From Polyangiaceae bacterium (lineage in GTDB: Bacteria; Myxococcota_A; Polyangia; Polyangiales; Polyangiaceae), in contig JABSRN010000008.1 in assembly GCA_013214025.1 (NCBI GenBank), positions 1 through 64,000 of the forward strand: DNA of 64,000 bases, read 5' to 3'. The position numbers were made by a program, and so were the translations under genes. This document shows positions 40,802 through 49,229 of the stretch, in pieces. The notes under the pieces were generated by a model. The model was given only the letters and a program-made list of their open reading frames with translations. It was not told the DNA's origin and made no database searches. Each line of letters opens with the position of its first letter. Positions within the stretch are counted from its first letter, which is position 1.

Positions 40802-42226
40802 TTGTGCGGTCCATTGACTAAAGATGCCGAGCCCATCGAGACTGACCCTGCCCAATTGGTGCTTGGGCAATGCAGTGCGTATGTCCAGGCCCTGTTCGAG
40901 CTGGGAGCCGAGGGCGCAACGGGCATCTTGGACGTCAGTTCCGCCGGCCAAGCCACCACGATCTATTTGCGACGCGGAGTGGCGTGTTTTGCGGAGACCG
41001 CCGTCTTGGGTGACTCGCTGGGTCGACTGATGGTCGAGCAGGAAATGATCGATCAGGATCAATACCGGCAAGTGGTCGAACGGATGACCGATGTCGTGTT
41101 TGAAAGCGAACAACTTCGCTTTGGCGAAGTGGCCGTTCAGCTTGGCTTTGCCTCGCACAAGGTGGTGGACCGAGCGCTGGGAAGTCAGGCCCGCCGGCGC
41201 GTGGTGCGATGTGTGGAGGCGTCCGAGGTGTCCGTTTCCTTCTGTGAGGATCGCGAAGCGGCGTTCGCCGTTCCCAACTATCCCTGTCCTGCCGACATTA
41301 TCGTGTTGGCAGGGGTGCGCGAGTACTTCGACGTGGCTCGTTGCCTGTCGATTTTGGACGCGATCGGTGGGGTTTTTCCCGGCTTGACGATGCCCCAGGA
41401 AGAGTTCGTGAAAAAGCTCCGACTGACGGCATCGGAAAGTGAGTTTACATCTGAGATCGACGGCTTTCGTACGGTGTCGGAGTTGGTGGGCACCGATCGA
41501 GAGACTCAGACGAACCTGCTGTGTGCCCTCGCGATTGGCGGAAATCTGCGACTTTCCCGAACACCGATTACCGAAGCAGCTCCGCAATCGACCGATGGCG
41601 AGGGCGAAGAGGAGTCTCCTTCGTCCACCACAACTCAGCTCTCCGGTACAGAAGAGCTGAAATCGAAACTTGCGGTGCCGAGGCGGAAGGCGATGGCGTC
41701 TCGCCCTGATGCTCGACGCTTAGCTGCTTCTCTAGCTCGGGCGCGAGGGGTGCGATTGCCGTCGAAGACCCGACCGAAAAAGGTGATGCGTCGTCCTTCT
41801 CTGCATCCAGCTCCAAGTAAACCGCGGGATGAAAACCGCGCAAAAATCCAGGCGGAGAATGCGTTCCAGCGTGGCTTGCGATATTACACGCGAGATAACT
41901 TCAGCAAGGCGCTGCCGCTATTTGAGCTGGCGAGTCAATTGTTCCCAAATGCCAACGAGTATCGAGTCTATGAGGGCTGGGTCGCGCTTGAGCTTGCCCA
42001 AGGAGATGAGGCCGCCGCTGAAGAGAAGCGCGAGCTGCTCCTCCCCAAGGTGAAAGCATGGATCAAAGAAGACCGGGCGAACGGCTTCGCTCAGTACCTG
42101 ATGGGGCGAGTGCTCTTGATGAAAGGCGATAACGCGGCCGCGAAGAAAGCGTTTAAGGTCGCCATGAACTTGAACCCAAAAGATCGTGACGCCGAACGCT
42201 ACTTTCGGGTCCTGTCACGGCGCTGA
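40802..42226 (+). CDS. DUF4388 (PATAN)-TPR protein
   Basis: 474 residues. The start is uncertain; TTG at 40802 is the first possible in-frame codon. Residues about 20-145 follow the PATAN/DUF4388 pattern: ALFELGAEGATGILDV, IYLRRGVACFAET, LGDSLGRLMVEQ and FGEVAVQLGF. A middle part (about 150-260) is undetermined, then a basic Arg/Lys/Pro linker. At 345-474 there are TPR-type helices (AFQRGLRYYTRDNFSKALPL, GRVLLMKGDNAAAKKAFKVA). PATAN proteins in myxobacteria are cytoplasmic adaptors in signalling, often tied to two-component or motility circuits; the specific partner is unknown. It is divergent from the fusion enzyme gene. Confidence 0.75.
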   Translation: MCGPLTKDAEPIETDPAQLVLGQCSAYVQALFELGAEGATGILDVSSAGQATTIYLRRGVACFAETAVLGDSLGRLMVEQEMIDQDQYRQVVERMTDVVFESEQLRFGEVAVQLGFASHKVVDRALGSQARRRVVRCVEASEVSVSFCEDREAAFAVPNYPCPADIIVLAGVREYFDVARCLSILDAIGGVFPGLTMPQEEFVKKLRLTASESEFTSEIDGFRTVSELVGTDRETQTNLLCALAIGGNLRLSRTPITEAAPQSTDGEGEEESPSSTTTQLSGTEELKSKLAVPRRKAMASRPDARRLAASLARARGVRLPSKTRPKKVMRRPSLHPAPSKPRDENRAKIQAENAFQRGLRYYTRDNFSKALPLFELASQLFPNANEYRVYEGWVALELAQGDEAAAEEKRELLLPKVKAWIKEDRANGFAQYLMGRVLLMKGDNAAAKKAFKVAMNLNPKDRDAERYFRVLSRR

Positions 42227-42472
42227 GCGCACGCGGGAAACGCAGCGAACTAACCGGGAGATGTTTCGGTTCGGCACGATGTTTCTCCTAAGGTGTTTTG
42301 CGTAGTCGTTGTTGTGAACTCGGCGCGCGGCGGCTCTTTGGCGTGACTTTTTAGGCAGTTTGCGTGAGGGCGCATGCTTGCGCCGCGGGCCGCTCGATAA
42401 TGCGCTGCGCTGCGTGGAGTAGCGTCCATGCGTGTGCCGGGCTGCGTCAGCGACTTCTTGCTATTCTAGAGA

Positions 42473-43447
42473 ATGGGAATTCGTCCGGTAGCAGCGGCAT
42501 GGAGGAGAGGGATTGTCTGCACTGTAACGCTCGCGATATCGCTGGGCTGTTCGCCGCGAAAAATTGGGGACGCGGAAACCCCCGACGCGTTGAACGAGAA
42601 CGTGGAGGTAACGATCACATGGCAGCGATTGCGCATACTGACGTACAATGTTGCAGGGCTTCCGGCGAAGCTCTCGTCCAGCGAGCCTGACAAGAACACG
42701 CATCTGATGAGTCCCTTGCTGAATCGCTATCAGCTGGCGCTGGTACAGGAAGACTTTTCGTACCATCCCGAGCTGGCATCGGCCGCCGACCACCCCCATC
42801 AAAGTGAGCCGTCACGCCGGAGTACGTTATTTGGATTGGGCGACGGGCTGAACCGGTTCTCGAGTTTGGTGTTTCAGGGATTCGAACGACATCCTTGGAC
42901 GCACTGTCATGGCCGCTTCTCCGACGGCTCAGACTGCTTCACGAAAAAAGGCTTCACTGTTGCGCAGCACCGATTGGGACCGGGCGCGTGGGTCGACGTA
43001 TACAATGTGCATCTCGACGCTGGACATTCTTCCGGCGACCGTGTCGCGAGGGCTCATCAAGTCGAGCAGTTGTTGAGCGTCATTATCAGCCGATCAGCTG
43101 GGGCGGCGGTGATTGTTGCCGGCGATACGAACCTTGGCAGCGACGATGGAGCGTTGTTGCTCCGGCTGCAGGAAACAGCGGGGCTGACGGATTCTTGTCG
43201 AGTCCTTCAATGCGCCGAGTCTCGAATCGATCGGGTGCTGTTCCGCAGCTCTTCCGAGCTTCAGCTCCGCGCGCTTTCCTATCGGGTGGACGAAAAGTTT
43301 CGAACCTCCGACGGACGAGATCTGTCGGATCACCAGGCGATTGGCGTGCAATTTGGCTGGGCCGCTGCGCCCAGCCTGCGGGCTGAGCTCAGCCGGGGAT
43401 CCCGCGGAGAACCCCCAGAAGGGGCTGTTCCGGCTGCGGCGGATTGA
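42473..43447 (+). CDS. Endonuclease/exonuclease/phosphatase-family lipoprotein
   Basis: 324 residues. Lipoprotein signal with lipobox ISLGC (Cys26). The EEP fold motifs are present in order: LTYNVAGLP, the metal-binding Glu in LVQEDF, YNVHLDAG with the catalytic region, GDTNLG, SRIDRVLF, and the final DLSDHQAIG with the Asp-His pair. An outward-facing EEP enzyme with these motifs is most like the sphingomyelinase C/phosphodiesterase group, but a DNase or inositol phosphatase cannot be excluded. It ends with an Arg/Gly/Pro tail. Its neighbours do not hint at a pathway. The 246 bases upstream (42227-42472) show no gene. Confidence 0.8.
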   Translation: MGIRPVAAAWRRGIVCTVTLAISLGCSPRKIGDAETPDALNENVEVTITWQRLRILTYNVAGLPAKLSSSEPDKNTHLMSPLLNRYQLALVQEDFSYHPELASAADHPHQSEPSRRSTLFGLGDGLNRFSSLVFQGFERHPWTHCHGRFSDGSDCFTKKGFTVAQHRLGPGAWVDVYNVHLDAGHSSGDRVARAHQVEQLLSVIISRSAGAAVIVAGDTNLGSDDGALLLRLQETAGLTDSCRVLQCAESRIDRVLFRSSSELQLRALSYRVDEKFRTSDGRDLSDHQAIGVQFGWAAAPSLRAELSRGSRGEPPEGAVPAAAD

Positions 43448-43471
43448 CACCCGCCGCCCGGGTGCCGGCCG

Positions 43472-45727
43472 CTACTTTCGTTGACTGTCGAGAGCCTGCA
43501 CGACGGTGTAGGTCGTGATGTTGACGATCTCGGCGACTGTCGCGGCTACGGGAACGACGCTGACGGGTCCGCCCATGCCAATGACCAGCGGACCCAGAGC
43601 TTCGGCATCCGTGAGCTTTTCGAGCAACTTGTAGGCGATGTTTCCGCTCGTCAGATCAGGGAACACCAATACGTTCGCCGCACCGTTCAAGACGGAGTGC
43701 GGGAAGTCTTCGCTCACCTTCTTGGGGTCGACGGCGGTATCCGCTTGCATCTCCCCGTCAATTTCTAAGTCCGGGCGTTTTTTGCGAACGATCTCGATCG
43801 CTTGTTGCACAATCTTGACCTTGGGGTCCCCGTAGTGCTCGCCAAAGTCGGAGTACGAAAGCATGGCGACTCGAGGAACAACGCCGAAGGTCTCCGCGGC
43901 GCGCGCGGTGTTCAAGGCGATCTCCGCGAGAGTCTCCGCGTCGGGCTCGATGTTGACCGTGCAATCTCCGAAAAAGATCTTCCGGTCCTTGAACAGCATG
44001 GCGTAAGCGCCGGACACGACACCGCTCTTGTCGTCGCGACCGAGGACACGCAGTGCGGGGCTGAGCGTTTGTTTGTAGGGCCGACTGATACCGCCGACCA
44101 TTCCTGCTGCCAGGCCCTGCTTGACCATCATGGCGCCGTAGTAGGTATGGGTCTTCAGGGCGGTACGCGCTGACTGGAACGTCATGCCGCGACGTGCGCG
44201 CTGTTTCCAAAGCGCTTTGGCGAGGTCTTCGAAGTTGTCGGCAGCCTCTACGTCAATGGTCTCCATGTCCTCAATGTTGACGTTTGCTTCCTTGCCCCGT
44301 GCCTCGAGGCGGTCGGCTCGACCCAGCAGCACTGGCGTGCAGATTCCTTCGTCCAGGAGGATTCGGGCAGCCCGCAGTATTTGCTTGCTGGAGCCGTCCG
44401 GGAACACGATCTTCGGGCGCGTTTTTGCCGTTTTGGCCCGCGTGATGAGCGGCTGCATAATGCCCCGCGCGCGTTCGACGAGTGCTTGAAGTTTGTTACG
44501 GTAGGCGTCGTAGTCCTTGATGGGATGGCGGGCGACGCCGGACTCTTCGGCTGCTTTGGCGATAGCCGGCGCGACCCAAGTCAGCACTCGCGGGTCGAAG
44601 GGTTTCGGGATGATGTAATCAGGGCCGAACACCATGTGCTCGACGCCGTAAGCGCTCAGCACGTCGTCGGGCACGTCCTCGCGGGTCAGTGCCGCTAATG
44701 CCCGTGTGGCCGCCGCCTTCATCGGTTCTGTAATCTTGGATGCGCCGCAATCGAGGGCACCGCGAAACACGAACGGGAAGCCGAGAACGTTGTTTACCTG
44801 GTTGGGGTAGTCGGAGCGACCGGTCGCGAGGATAGCGTCGGGGCGGGCCGCCTTGGCTTCCTCGTAGGGCACCTCGGGATCGGGGTTCGCCATGGCAAAG
44901 ATGATTGGTCTGTCGGCCATCGGCTTGATCTGCTCGCCGGTGAGGATATTACCGACACTGAGTCCGACGAATGCATCGGCGCCGACGAGGGCCTCGGCGA
45001 GGTCCTTCGGGTTCCGGTCGGAGGCGAAGTACTGCTTTCCCTCGTTCAAATCGGTGCGGCTTTTCGTCACGGCTCCCTTGCTGTCGAAGAGGATGATGTT
45101 TTCCCGTTTGGCGCCCAACGCCTCGTAGAGCTTACCGCACGCGATGGCCGCGGCTCCCGCGCCCGAGAAGACCACCGTGGTCTTCGCGATGTCACGCCCC
45201 GTAATTTCGACGGCGTTCAAAAAGGCAGCGGCAGAAATGATGGCGGTGCCGTGTTGGTCGTCGTGGAAGACCGGGATGTCGAGCTTCTCTTGAAGCAAAC
45301 GCTCGACCTCAAAACATTCCGGGGCCTTGATGTCTTCTAGGTTGATGCCACCGAAGGTGGGGGCCATTGCCACACAAGCCGAGACGATCTCGTCGACAGT
45401 TGTTGCATTGAGCTCAATGTCGAAAACATCGATGTCCGCGAACTTCTTGAACAGGTTCGCTTTGCCCTCCATGACAGGTTTGCCTGCCATCGGACCAATG
45501 TTACCGAGTCCGAGCACTGCGGTGCCGTTCGTGATGACGGCGACCAGATTGCCTTTGGCCGTGTACTTGTACACGTTGGCGGGATCATCGACGATCGCCA
45601 TGCATGCCTCGGCGACACCCGGGGTGTACGCGAGCGACAGATGCCGCTGAGTCGTCAGTGGCTTGGTCGCTGCGACCTCGATTTTTCCTGGGCGACCTTG
45701 GGAGTGGTACTCGAGGGCGTCGGACAT
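43472..45727 (-). CDS. maeB: NADP-dependent malic enzyme with phosphotransacetylase-like C-terminus
   Basis: 751 residues, the typical MaeB size. The N-terminal 430 residues are malic enzyme: [34 protein letters not shown] and the NAD(P) loop [11 protein letters not shown]. The C-terminal 320 residues resemble phosphotransacetylase ([31 protein letters not shown]), a module that usually regulates through acetyl-CoA rather than catalysing. AAGGA lies 10 bases upstream of the ATG. The enzyme turns malate into pyruvate and CO2 with NADPH made. It is convergent with the EEP lipoprotein gene and divergent from glycerate kinase. Confidence 0.93.
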   Translation of the reverse strand: MSDALEYHSQGRPGKIEVAATKPLTTQRHLSLAYTPGVAEACMAIVDDPANVYKYTAKGNLVAVITNGTAVLGLGNIGPMAGKPVMEGKANLFKKFADIDVFDIELNATTVDEIVSACVAMAPTFGGINLEDIKAPECFEVERLLQEKLDIPVFHDDQHGTAIISAAAFLNAVEITGRDIAKTTVVFSGAGAAAIACGKLYEALGAKRENIILFDSKGAVTKSRTDLNEGKQYFASDRNPKDLAEALVGADAFVGLSVGNILTGEQIKPMADRPIIFAMANPDPEVPYEEAKAARPDAILATGRSDYPNQVNNVLGFPFVFRGALDCGASKITEPMKAAATRALAALTREDVPDDVLSAYGVEHMVFGPDYIIPKPFDPRVLTWVAPAIAKAAEESGVARHPIKDYDAYRNKLQALVERARGIMQPLITRAKTAKTRPKIVFPDGSSKQILRAARILLDEGICTPVLLGRADRLEARGKEANVNIEDMETIDVEAADNFEDLAKALWKQRARRGMTFQSARTALKTHTYYGAMMVKQGLAAGMVGGISRPYKQTLSPALRVLGRDDKSGVVSGAYAMLFKDRKIFFGDCTVNIEPDAETLAEIALNTARAAETFGVVPRVAMLSYSDFGEHYGDPKVKIVQQAIEIVRKKRPDLEIDGEMQADTAVDPKKVSEDFPHSVLNGAANVLVFPDLTSGNIAYKLLEKLTDAEALGPLVIGMGGPVSVVPVAATVAEIVNITTYTVVQALDSQRK

Positions 45728-46176
45728 CTAGTTTTCCTTCAAAGGCGGATGGAGGACGCGTTCAGGCGTCATCGGTAGTTGTGGTTGCCCGCGGCGGGGC
45801 GATGAGGGACCGTTTATACTTCCCCAGTAGCTGCGAAAGCTACGATTCTAGTGGCTTCTCGGTTCGACATTTCGCATGTCGGGGACGTTTCGGAAACCTG
45901 CCGTTCTCGGCCCGCGTGGAGTTGCCGTGTGCTCCGACTCACATCCACGCGCGCGAACGGCTCGGTTCTGGCCGCCGCGGACTCAAATTGGGAGCTAGCC
46001 CGCAGGTCTTTCTCGGTCGATATCATAACACAAACCTTCTGAAAGTGACCCGCGGATCATGTTTTGATGGTGCTTCTCCGACATGCATAAGCGGCTGCGG
46101 GCGGAGGGGGCACGTCACCCCGAATCGGAGTAGATTGCTTGTTTAGGTCTGCGTCCGCGCGGCCGGATTCGACATC
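45728..46176. other. 449-base divergent intergenic region with small perfect hairpins
   Basis: It sits between divergent maeB and glycerate kinase genes. Two perfect 6-bp stems with 5-base loops lie 19 bases apart: GTAGCT/AGCTAC (45829-45845) and CGACAT/ATGTCG (45865-45881). GTTTCGGAAAC follows at about 45887. No coding frame here looks real, and no RNase P, SRP, 6S or tmRNA signature was found. It may be a structured leader or simply chance. Confidence 0.4.
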
Positions 46177-47262
46177 ATGAAATCCAAACGTGCTCCGACT
46201 GTGTTGATCGCTCCCCAGGCGTTCAAGGGCAGTTTGGGGCCGCTGGTGGTCGCCGAAGCGATGAAGCGCGGAGTGCGGCGTGCGATTCCTAATGCCGAAG
46301 TCGTTCTGCTACCGGTCGCCGACGGCGGAGATGGGCTGATCGACGTTCTTCGCCGGGCGGATTCCCAATGCGATTCCCATGAGGTTCGGGGACCGCTGGG
46401 AGAACCTGCGGTCGCGACGATCCTGTGGTTGGATTCACGAACTGCGGTGATCGAATCGGCAGCCGCCTGTGGGCTCCGGCTACTGGATCCGAGTCGATTG
46501 GACCCGCTGCGCGCGTCCACCTTTGGCGTCGGTGAATTGATGAACTGCGCGCTCAGCGAGGGCGCGCTGACGATCATCGTGGGGCTCGGCGGGAGCGCTA
46601 CGGTCGATGTGGGCTTGGGCATGGCGTCGGCGTTGGGTTGGCGTTTTCTCGACCGGGCAGGCGAGCCAGTTCGGCTCGGCGGCGGTCATCTCGGTGATGT
46701 GGAATCGGTGGTCCCAGGTACTCCGTTTTTGCCTCGGGTTATCGCTCTCGCTGATGTCAATAATCCGTTAACCGGGCCTAACGGTACGGTCGACATGTTT
46801 GCCGCGCAGAAAGGTGCAGGGCGCAAAGAACTTAGCTTGCTCAGCGGCGCTGTCGTGCACCTGGCGTCGTTGCTCCGCGCCGAATACCCGGAATTCGGCA
46901 ACTGCGCTGGTGCCGGGGCTGCTGGTGGATTGGCCGCTGGTCTCGCGACGTTCTTGTCAGCGGAGGTCGAGCCGGGGGCGACTTGGGTGATGCGACGTTT
47001 GGGTTTTGAAGCGCGACTTCGCGAAGCGGATCTGGTGCTGACCGGAGAAGGCAGTTTCGATGAGACGTCGTTACTTGGCAAGGGGACGGGGCGCGTGGTG
47101 GAGCTCGCGCGTGCGCGAGGGGTAGCGGTCGCGGTGGTTGCCGGTCGCGGAACGACTCAGCGCGGCGTGCGCGTGTATGCCGGAAGCGGAGAGCCAGTGA
47201 GAGAGCCCGACATAGTGAGACTCTCGGAGCGGGCGGTCATGGACGCGTTCCCGGCGAGATAG
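46177..47262 (+). CDS. Glycerate kinase (GK-I family)
   Basis: 361 residues. Family signatures are clear: APQAFKGSLGPLVVAEAM at the start, LPVADGGDGLIDVL, the glycine-rich IVGLGGSATVDVGLGM (the ATP/phosphate region), DVNNPLTGPNG, FAAQKGA and LTGEGSFDETSLLGKG. The reaction phosphorylates D-glycerate with ATP, giving 2- or 3-phosphoglycerate (GK-I members usually make 2-phosphoglycerate). It would feed glyoxylate- or serine-derived carbon into glycolysis. No glyoxylate genes are adjacent, so its route of supply is unknown. Start at ATG 46177 fits the family's N-terminus. Confidence 0.92.
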   Translation: MKSKRAPTVLIAPQAFKGSLGPLVVAEAMKRGVRRAIPNAEVVLLPVADGGDGLIDVLRRADSQCDSHEVRGPLGEPAVATILWLDSRTAVIESAAACGLRLLDPSRLDPLRASTFGVGELMNCALSEGALTIIVGLGGSATVDVGLGMASALGWRFLDRAGEPVRLGGGHLGDVESVVPGTPFLPRVIALADVNNPLTGPNGTVDMFAAQKGAGRKELSLLSGAVVHLASLLRAEYPEFGNCAGAGAAGGLAAGLATFLSAEVEPGATWVMRRLGFEARLREADLVLTGEGSFDETSLLGKGTGRVVELARARGVAVAVVAGRGTTQRGVRVYAGSGEPVREPDIVRLSERAVMDAFPAR

Positions 47263-47276
47263 TTGGTGTGCCCTTT

Positions 47277-47312
47277 GTGCGGCAGTATTCAATCGTGCGG
47301 CAGTATTCAATA
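47277..47312. repeat. 18-bp tandem duplication across a gene end
   Basis: GTGCGGCAGTATTCAATC at 47277-47294 is followed directly by GTGCGGCAGTATTCAATA at 47295-47312 (17 of 18 identical). The second copy contains the stop codon of the membrane protein gene on the minus strand and, with three more bases, forms the perfect palindrome CAGTATTCAATACTG (47301-47315). Confidence 0.85.
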
Positions 47313-49226
47313 CTGATAGAAGATCTCGAAGTCCGGCGGGGCGCCGATGACGCGAATGAACCCGGCGCGATCTCCTGGCGTGTTGGCGCGTTCCACGCGG
47401 CAACCTGGCCGGCAGCGCAAATTCTCAAGCCAGTGGAAGCGTAGAACGACGGGTTTGGTGGGCGTACTCATCTGTCGAAACTTTAACAAATTGAGTCCCT
47501 GGGACGCCAGAAGGCCGCTCCCAGAGGCAAAGTAATCCGGCGTTTGGAGAGCCCGGTATACGCGATGGTCGCCGTGCTCAAACACTAGCTCTATCAACTT
47601 GCTGCGCAGCTGGAGTGGTTGAGGCCCGTGATGGACCACGTATTGGACAGCGTAGCTTTCTAAGTATCGATCAAAGCGACTACCGCCCGTCGTGGTGGCA
47701 CCGAGATTCTGACGCAGGGGATGCGCGTCGACGTGGGGCACGAAGCGTTGGGGGATCCCGCCCAAGGTCGCTAGATGAGTGGTCGCAGCGAGATATTCAG
47801 AGAGCACCCAATCCGTGATAGCGACTCGGCCGTAGGGCGATTGCTTTAGCAAGAAGCTACGGATTGCCCGGTAGCTCTCCGGCGGGCTGGAGTGACCGCG
47901 ATAAAGTAGCGTGGGTTCAAACGAGATTGTCGAAGTGGGGGTGTGCCCCGGGGGCAGCAAATTCGGGACGAAGAGTAGGCTGCTTCGAAGCAAGCGGGGA
48001 GCGACCACTACGCCGACTAAGCAGATCGCAATCACTGAAGTCTGCTGCCCGCTTCGCCAGGTCGTTGTTTTCGACAGCTGTTCGAGAAACACCGCCGCCG
48101 GCAAGCTCAGTGCGAGGAGTAGGGGGCCGAGCTGGCGGTAGGGTTGCGTGGATTGCATCGCAGGGATTAGAGCACCACAGTAGGCGATCGCTACGCCGAC
48201 GAGCGCCCAGACCGAGAAGATGGCTGCGAGCGGATTTCGGTCCTGTCTCCAGCGCACGATTTGATATCCCGCGAATACATAGGTAAGCCAGCGCCAGGCA
48301 GTGCGCACCGGTTCCCCGGTCATGAGCACATCCGGCATGATGTCGAATGCGTCGAGAATCAGTTGCTGCGGGCCCGGCTTCAGGAACGCCACGATCTCGG
48401 ACATGTAATGTCGAAACTCAAGAGCGGGAGACAACCAAACGAGGCAAGTGCTGGCGGATAGGCAGCCGGCCAACGCCAGATGAACGCGCGACGCCAAACC
48501 GAGTCGCTTCCGGTAGGTCCAGACGGTGACAAGCGCCGGCCCCAGGATAGCAAAGACCGAGAAGGGATGAACGAGGGCGAGCAGCCCGCCTGTGACGCCC
48601 GTGAGCGCGAAGCGCCGGGCCGACGGACGACGACAGGCATCGAAGAGGAGAGCGATGAACAAGACACAGAGGTAGCTGGCGGCTGCCCAGGAGATCATCC
48701 CGACGTACCAGAACCAGTGGAGTAGAGAGTCGAAGAACCAAAGCACGGCCGAGACGACCACGACAATGCAGCGGCGCGGCTGGCTGAGACCGAACCGGTA
48801 CGCCGCCCAGTACATGCTGACGGGCATCAAGAGGTGCACCAGTGCGACGTACACATTGTAGGCGGTGGTCGCGGGGACCTGAAACCTAGCCAACGCAATG
48901 ACGAATAGCTCTGCGCTCTTGCTGGTCAGATCCTCCAGCGTACCCGCTGGCTGCCCAGCGAGAACGAAAGGGTCGTAGCTATGTAAAGTGCCCCAGCCGT
49001 TGAACGCTTCGAGAGCGCGCGCCATTTGGTAGGCATGGAGCGAGTAGTCGAAGGTAATGATCGGCTCGTCAGAAAAGACCACCGCCGGTGGGACGAAATA
49101 GGCCATGATGGCGAGATAGAGGAATCCGAAACCGAGCAAGAATAGCCGGTGCGGGGCGCCGGACATCGGGCGCCCCTCGGGGACTCTTTCCGGCGCGCTG
49201 GGGTCAGGTCGTGCCACCGATTCCAC
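47307..49226 (-). CDS. Large membrane protein, GT-C glycosyltransferase-like
   Basis: 639 residues, GTG start 3 bases after the upstream stop; ATG 49166 is an alternative. About 10-11 membrane helices occupy residues 28-460. The first periplasmic loop starts with DEPIITFDYSLHAYQMARALEAF, where an acidic residue early in loop 1 is the usual catalytic feature of GT-C enzymes. A soluble C-terminal domain of about 180 residues follows. It resembles uncharacterised membrane proteins annotated with mannosyl- or arabinosyl-transferases, but no specific family was recognised. Last gene of a four-gene operon (54882 to 47307), so probably involved in building a surface glycolipid or polysaccharide. Confidence 0.65.
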   Translation of the reverse strand: MESVARPDPSAPERVPEGRPMSGAPHRLFLLGFGFLYLAIMAYFVPPAVVFSDEPIITFDYSLHAYQMARALEAFNGWGTLHSYDPFVLAGQPAGTLEDLTSKSAELFVIALARFQVPATTAYNVYVALVHLLMPVSMYWAAYRFGLSQPRRCIVVVVSAVLWFFDSLLHWFWYVGMISWAAASYLCVLFIALLFDACRRPSARRFALTGVTGGLLALVHPFSVFAILGPALVTVWTYRKRLGLASRVHLALAGCLSASTCLVWLSPALEFRHYMSEIVAFLKPGPQQLILDAFDIMPDVLMTGEPVRTAWRWLTYVFAGYQIVRWRQDRNPLAAIFSVWALVGVAIAYCGALIPAMQSTQPYRQLGPLLLALSLPAAVFLEQLSKTTTWRSGQQTSVIAICLVGVVVAPRLLRSSLLFVPNLLPPGHTPTSTISFEPTLLYRGHSSPPESYRAIRSFLLKQSPYGRVAITDWVLSEYLAATTHLATLGGIPQRFVPHVDAHPLRQNLGATTTGGSRFDRYLESYAVQYVVHHGPQPLQLRSKLIELVFEHGDHRVYRALQTPDYFASGSGLLASQGLNLLKFRQMSTPTKPVVLRFHWLENLRCRPGCRVERANTPGDRAGFIRVIGAPPDFEIFYQY

Positions 49227-49229
49227 GCC

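Noticed and set aside
45851-46042. Possible 63-residue protein in the maeB/glycerate kinase gap
   Set aside because: No ribosome-binding site and no conserved pattern; the hairpins lie across its start.
46164-46176. GGATTCGAC, reminiscent of the tmRNA end motif
   Set aside because: No tmRNA acceptor partner, tag frame or pseudoknots nearby; chance match beside the glycerate kinase start.
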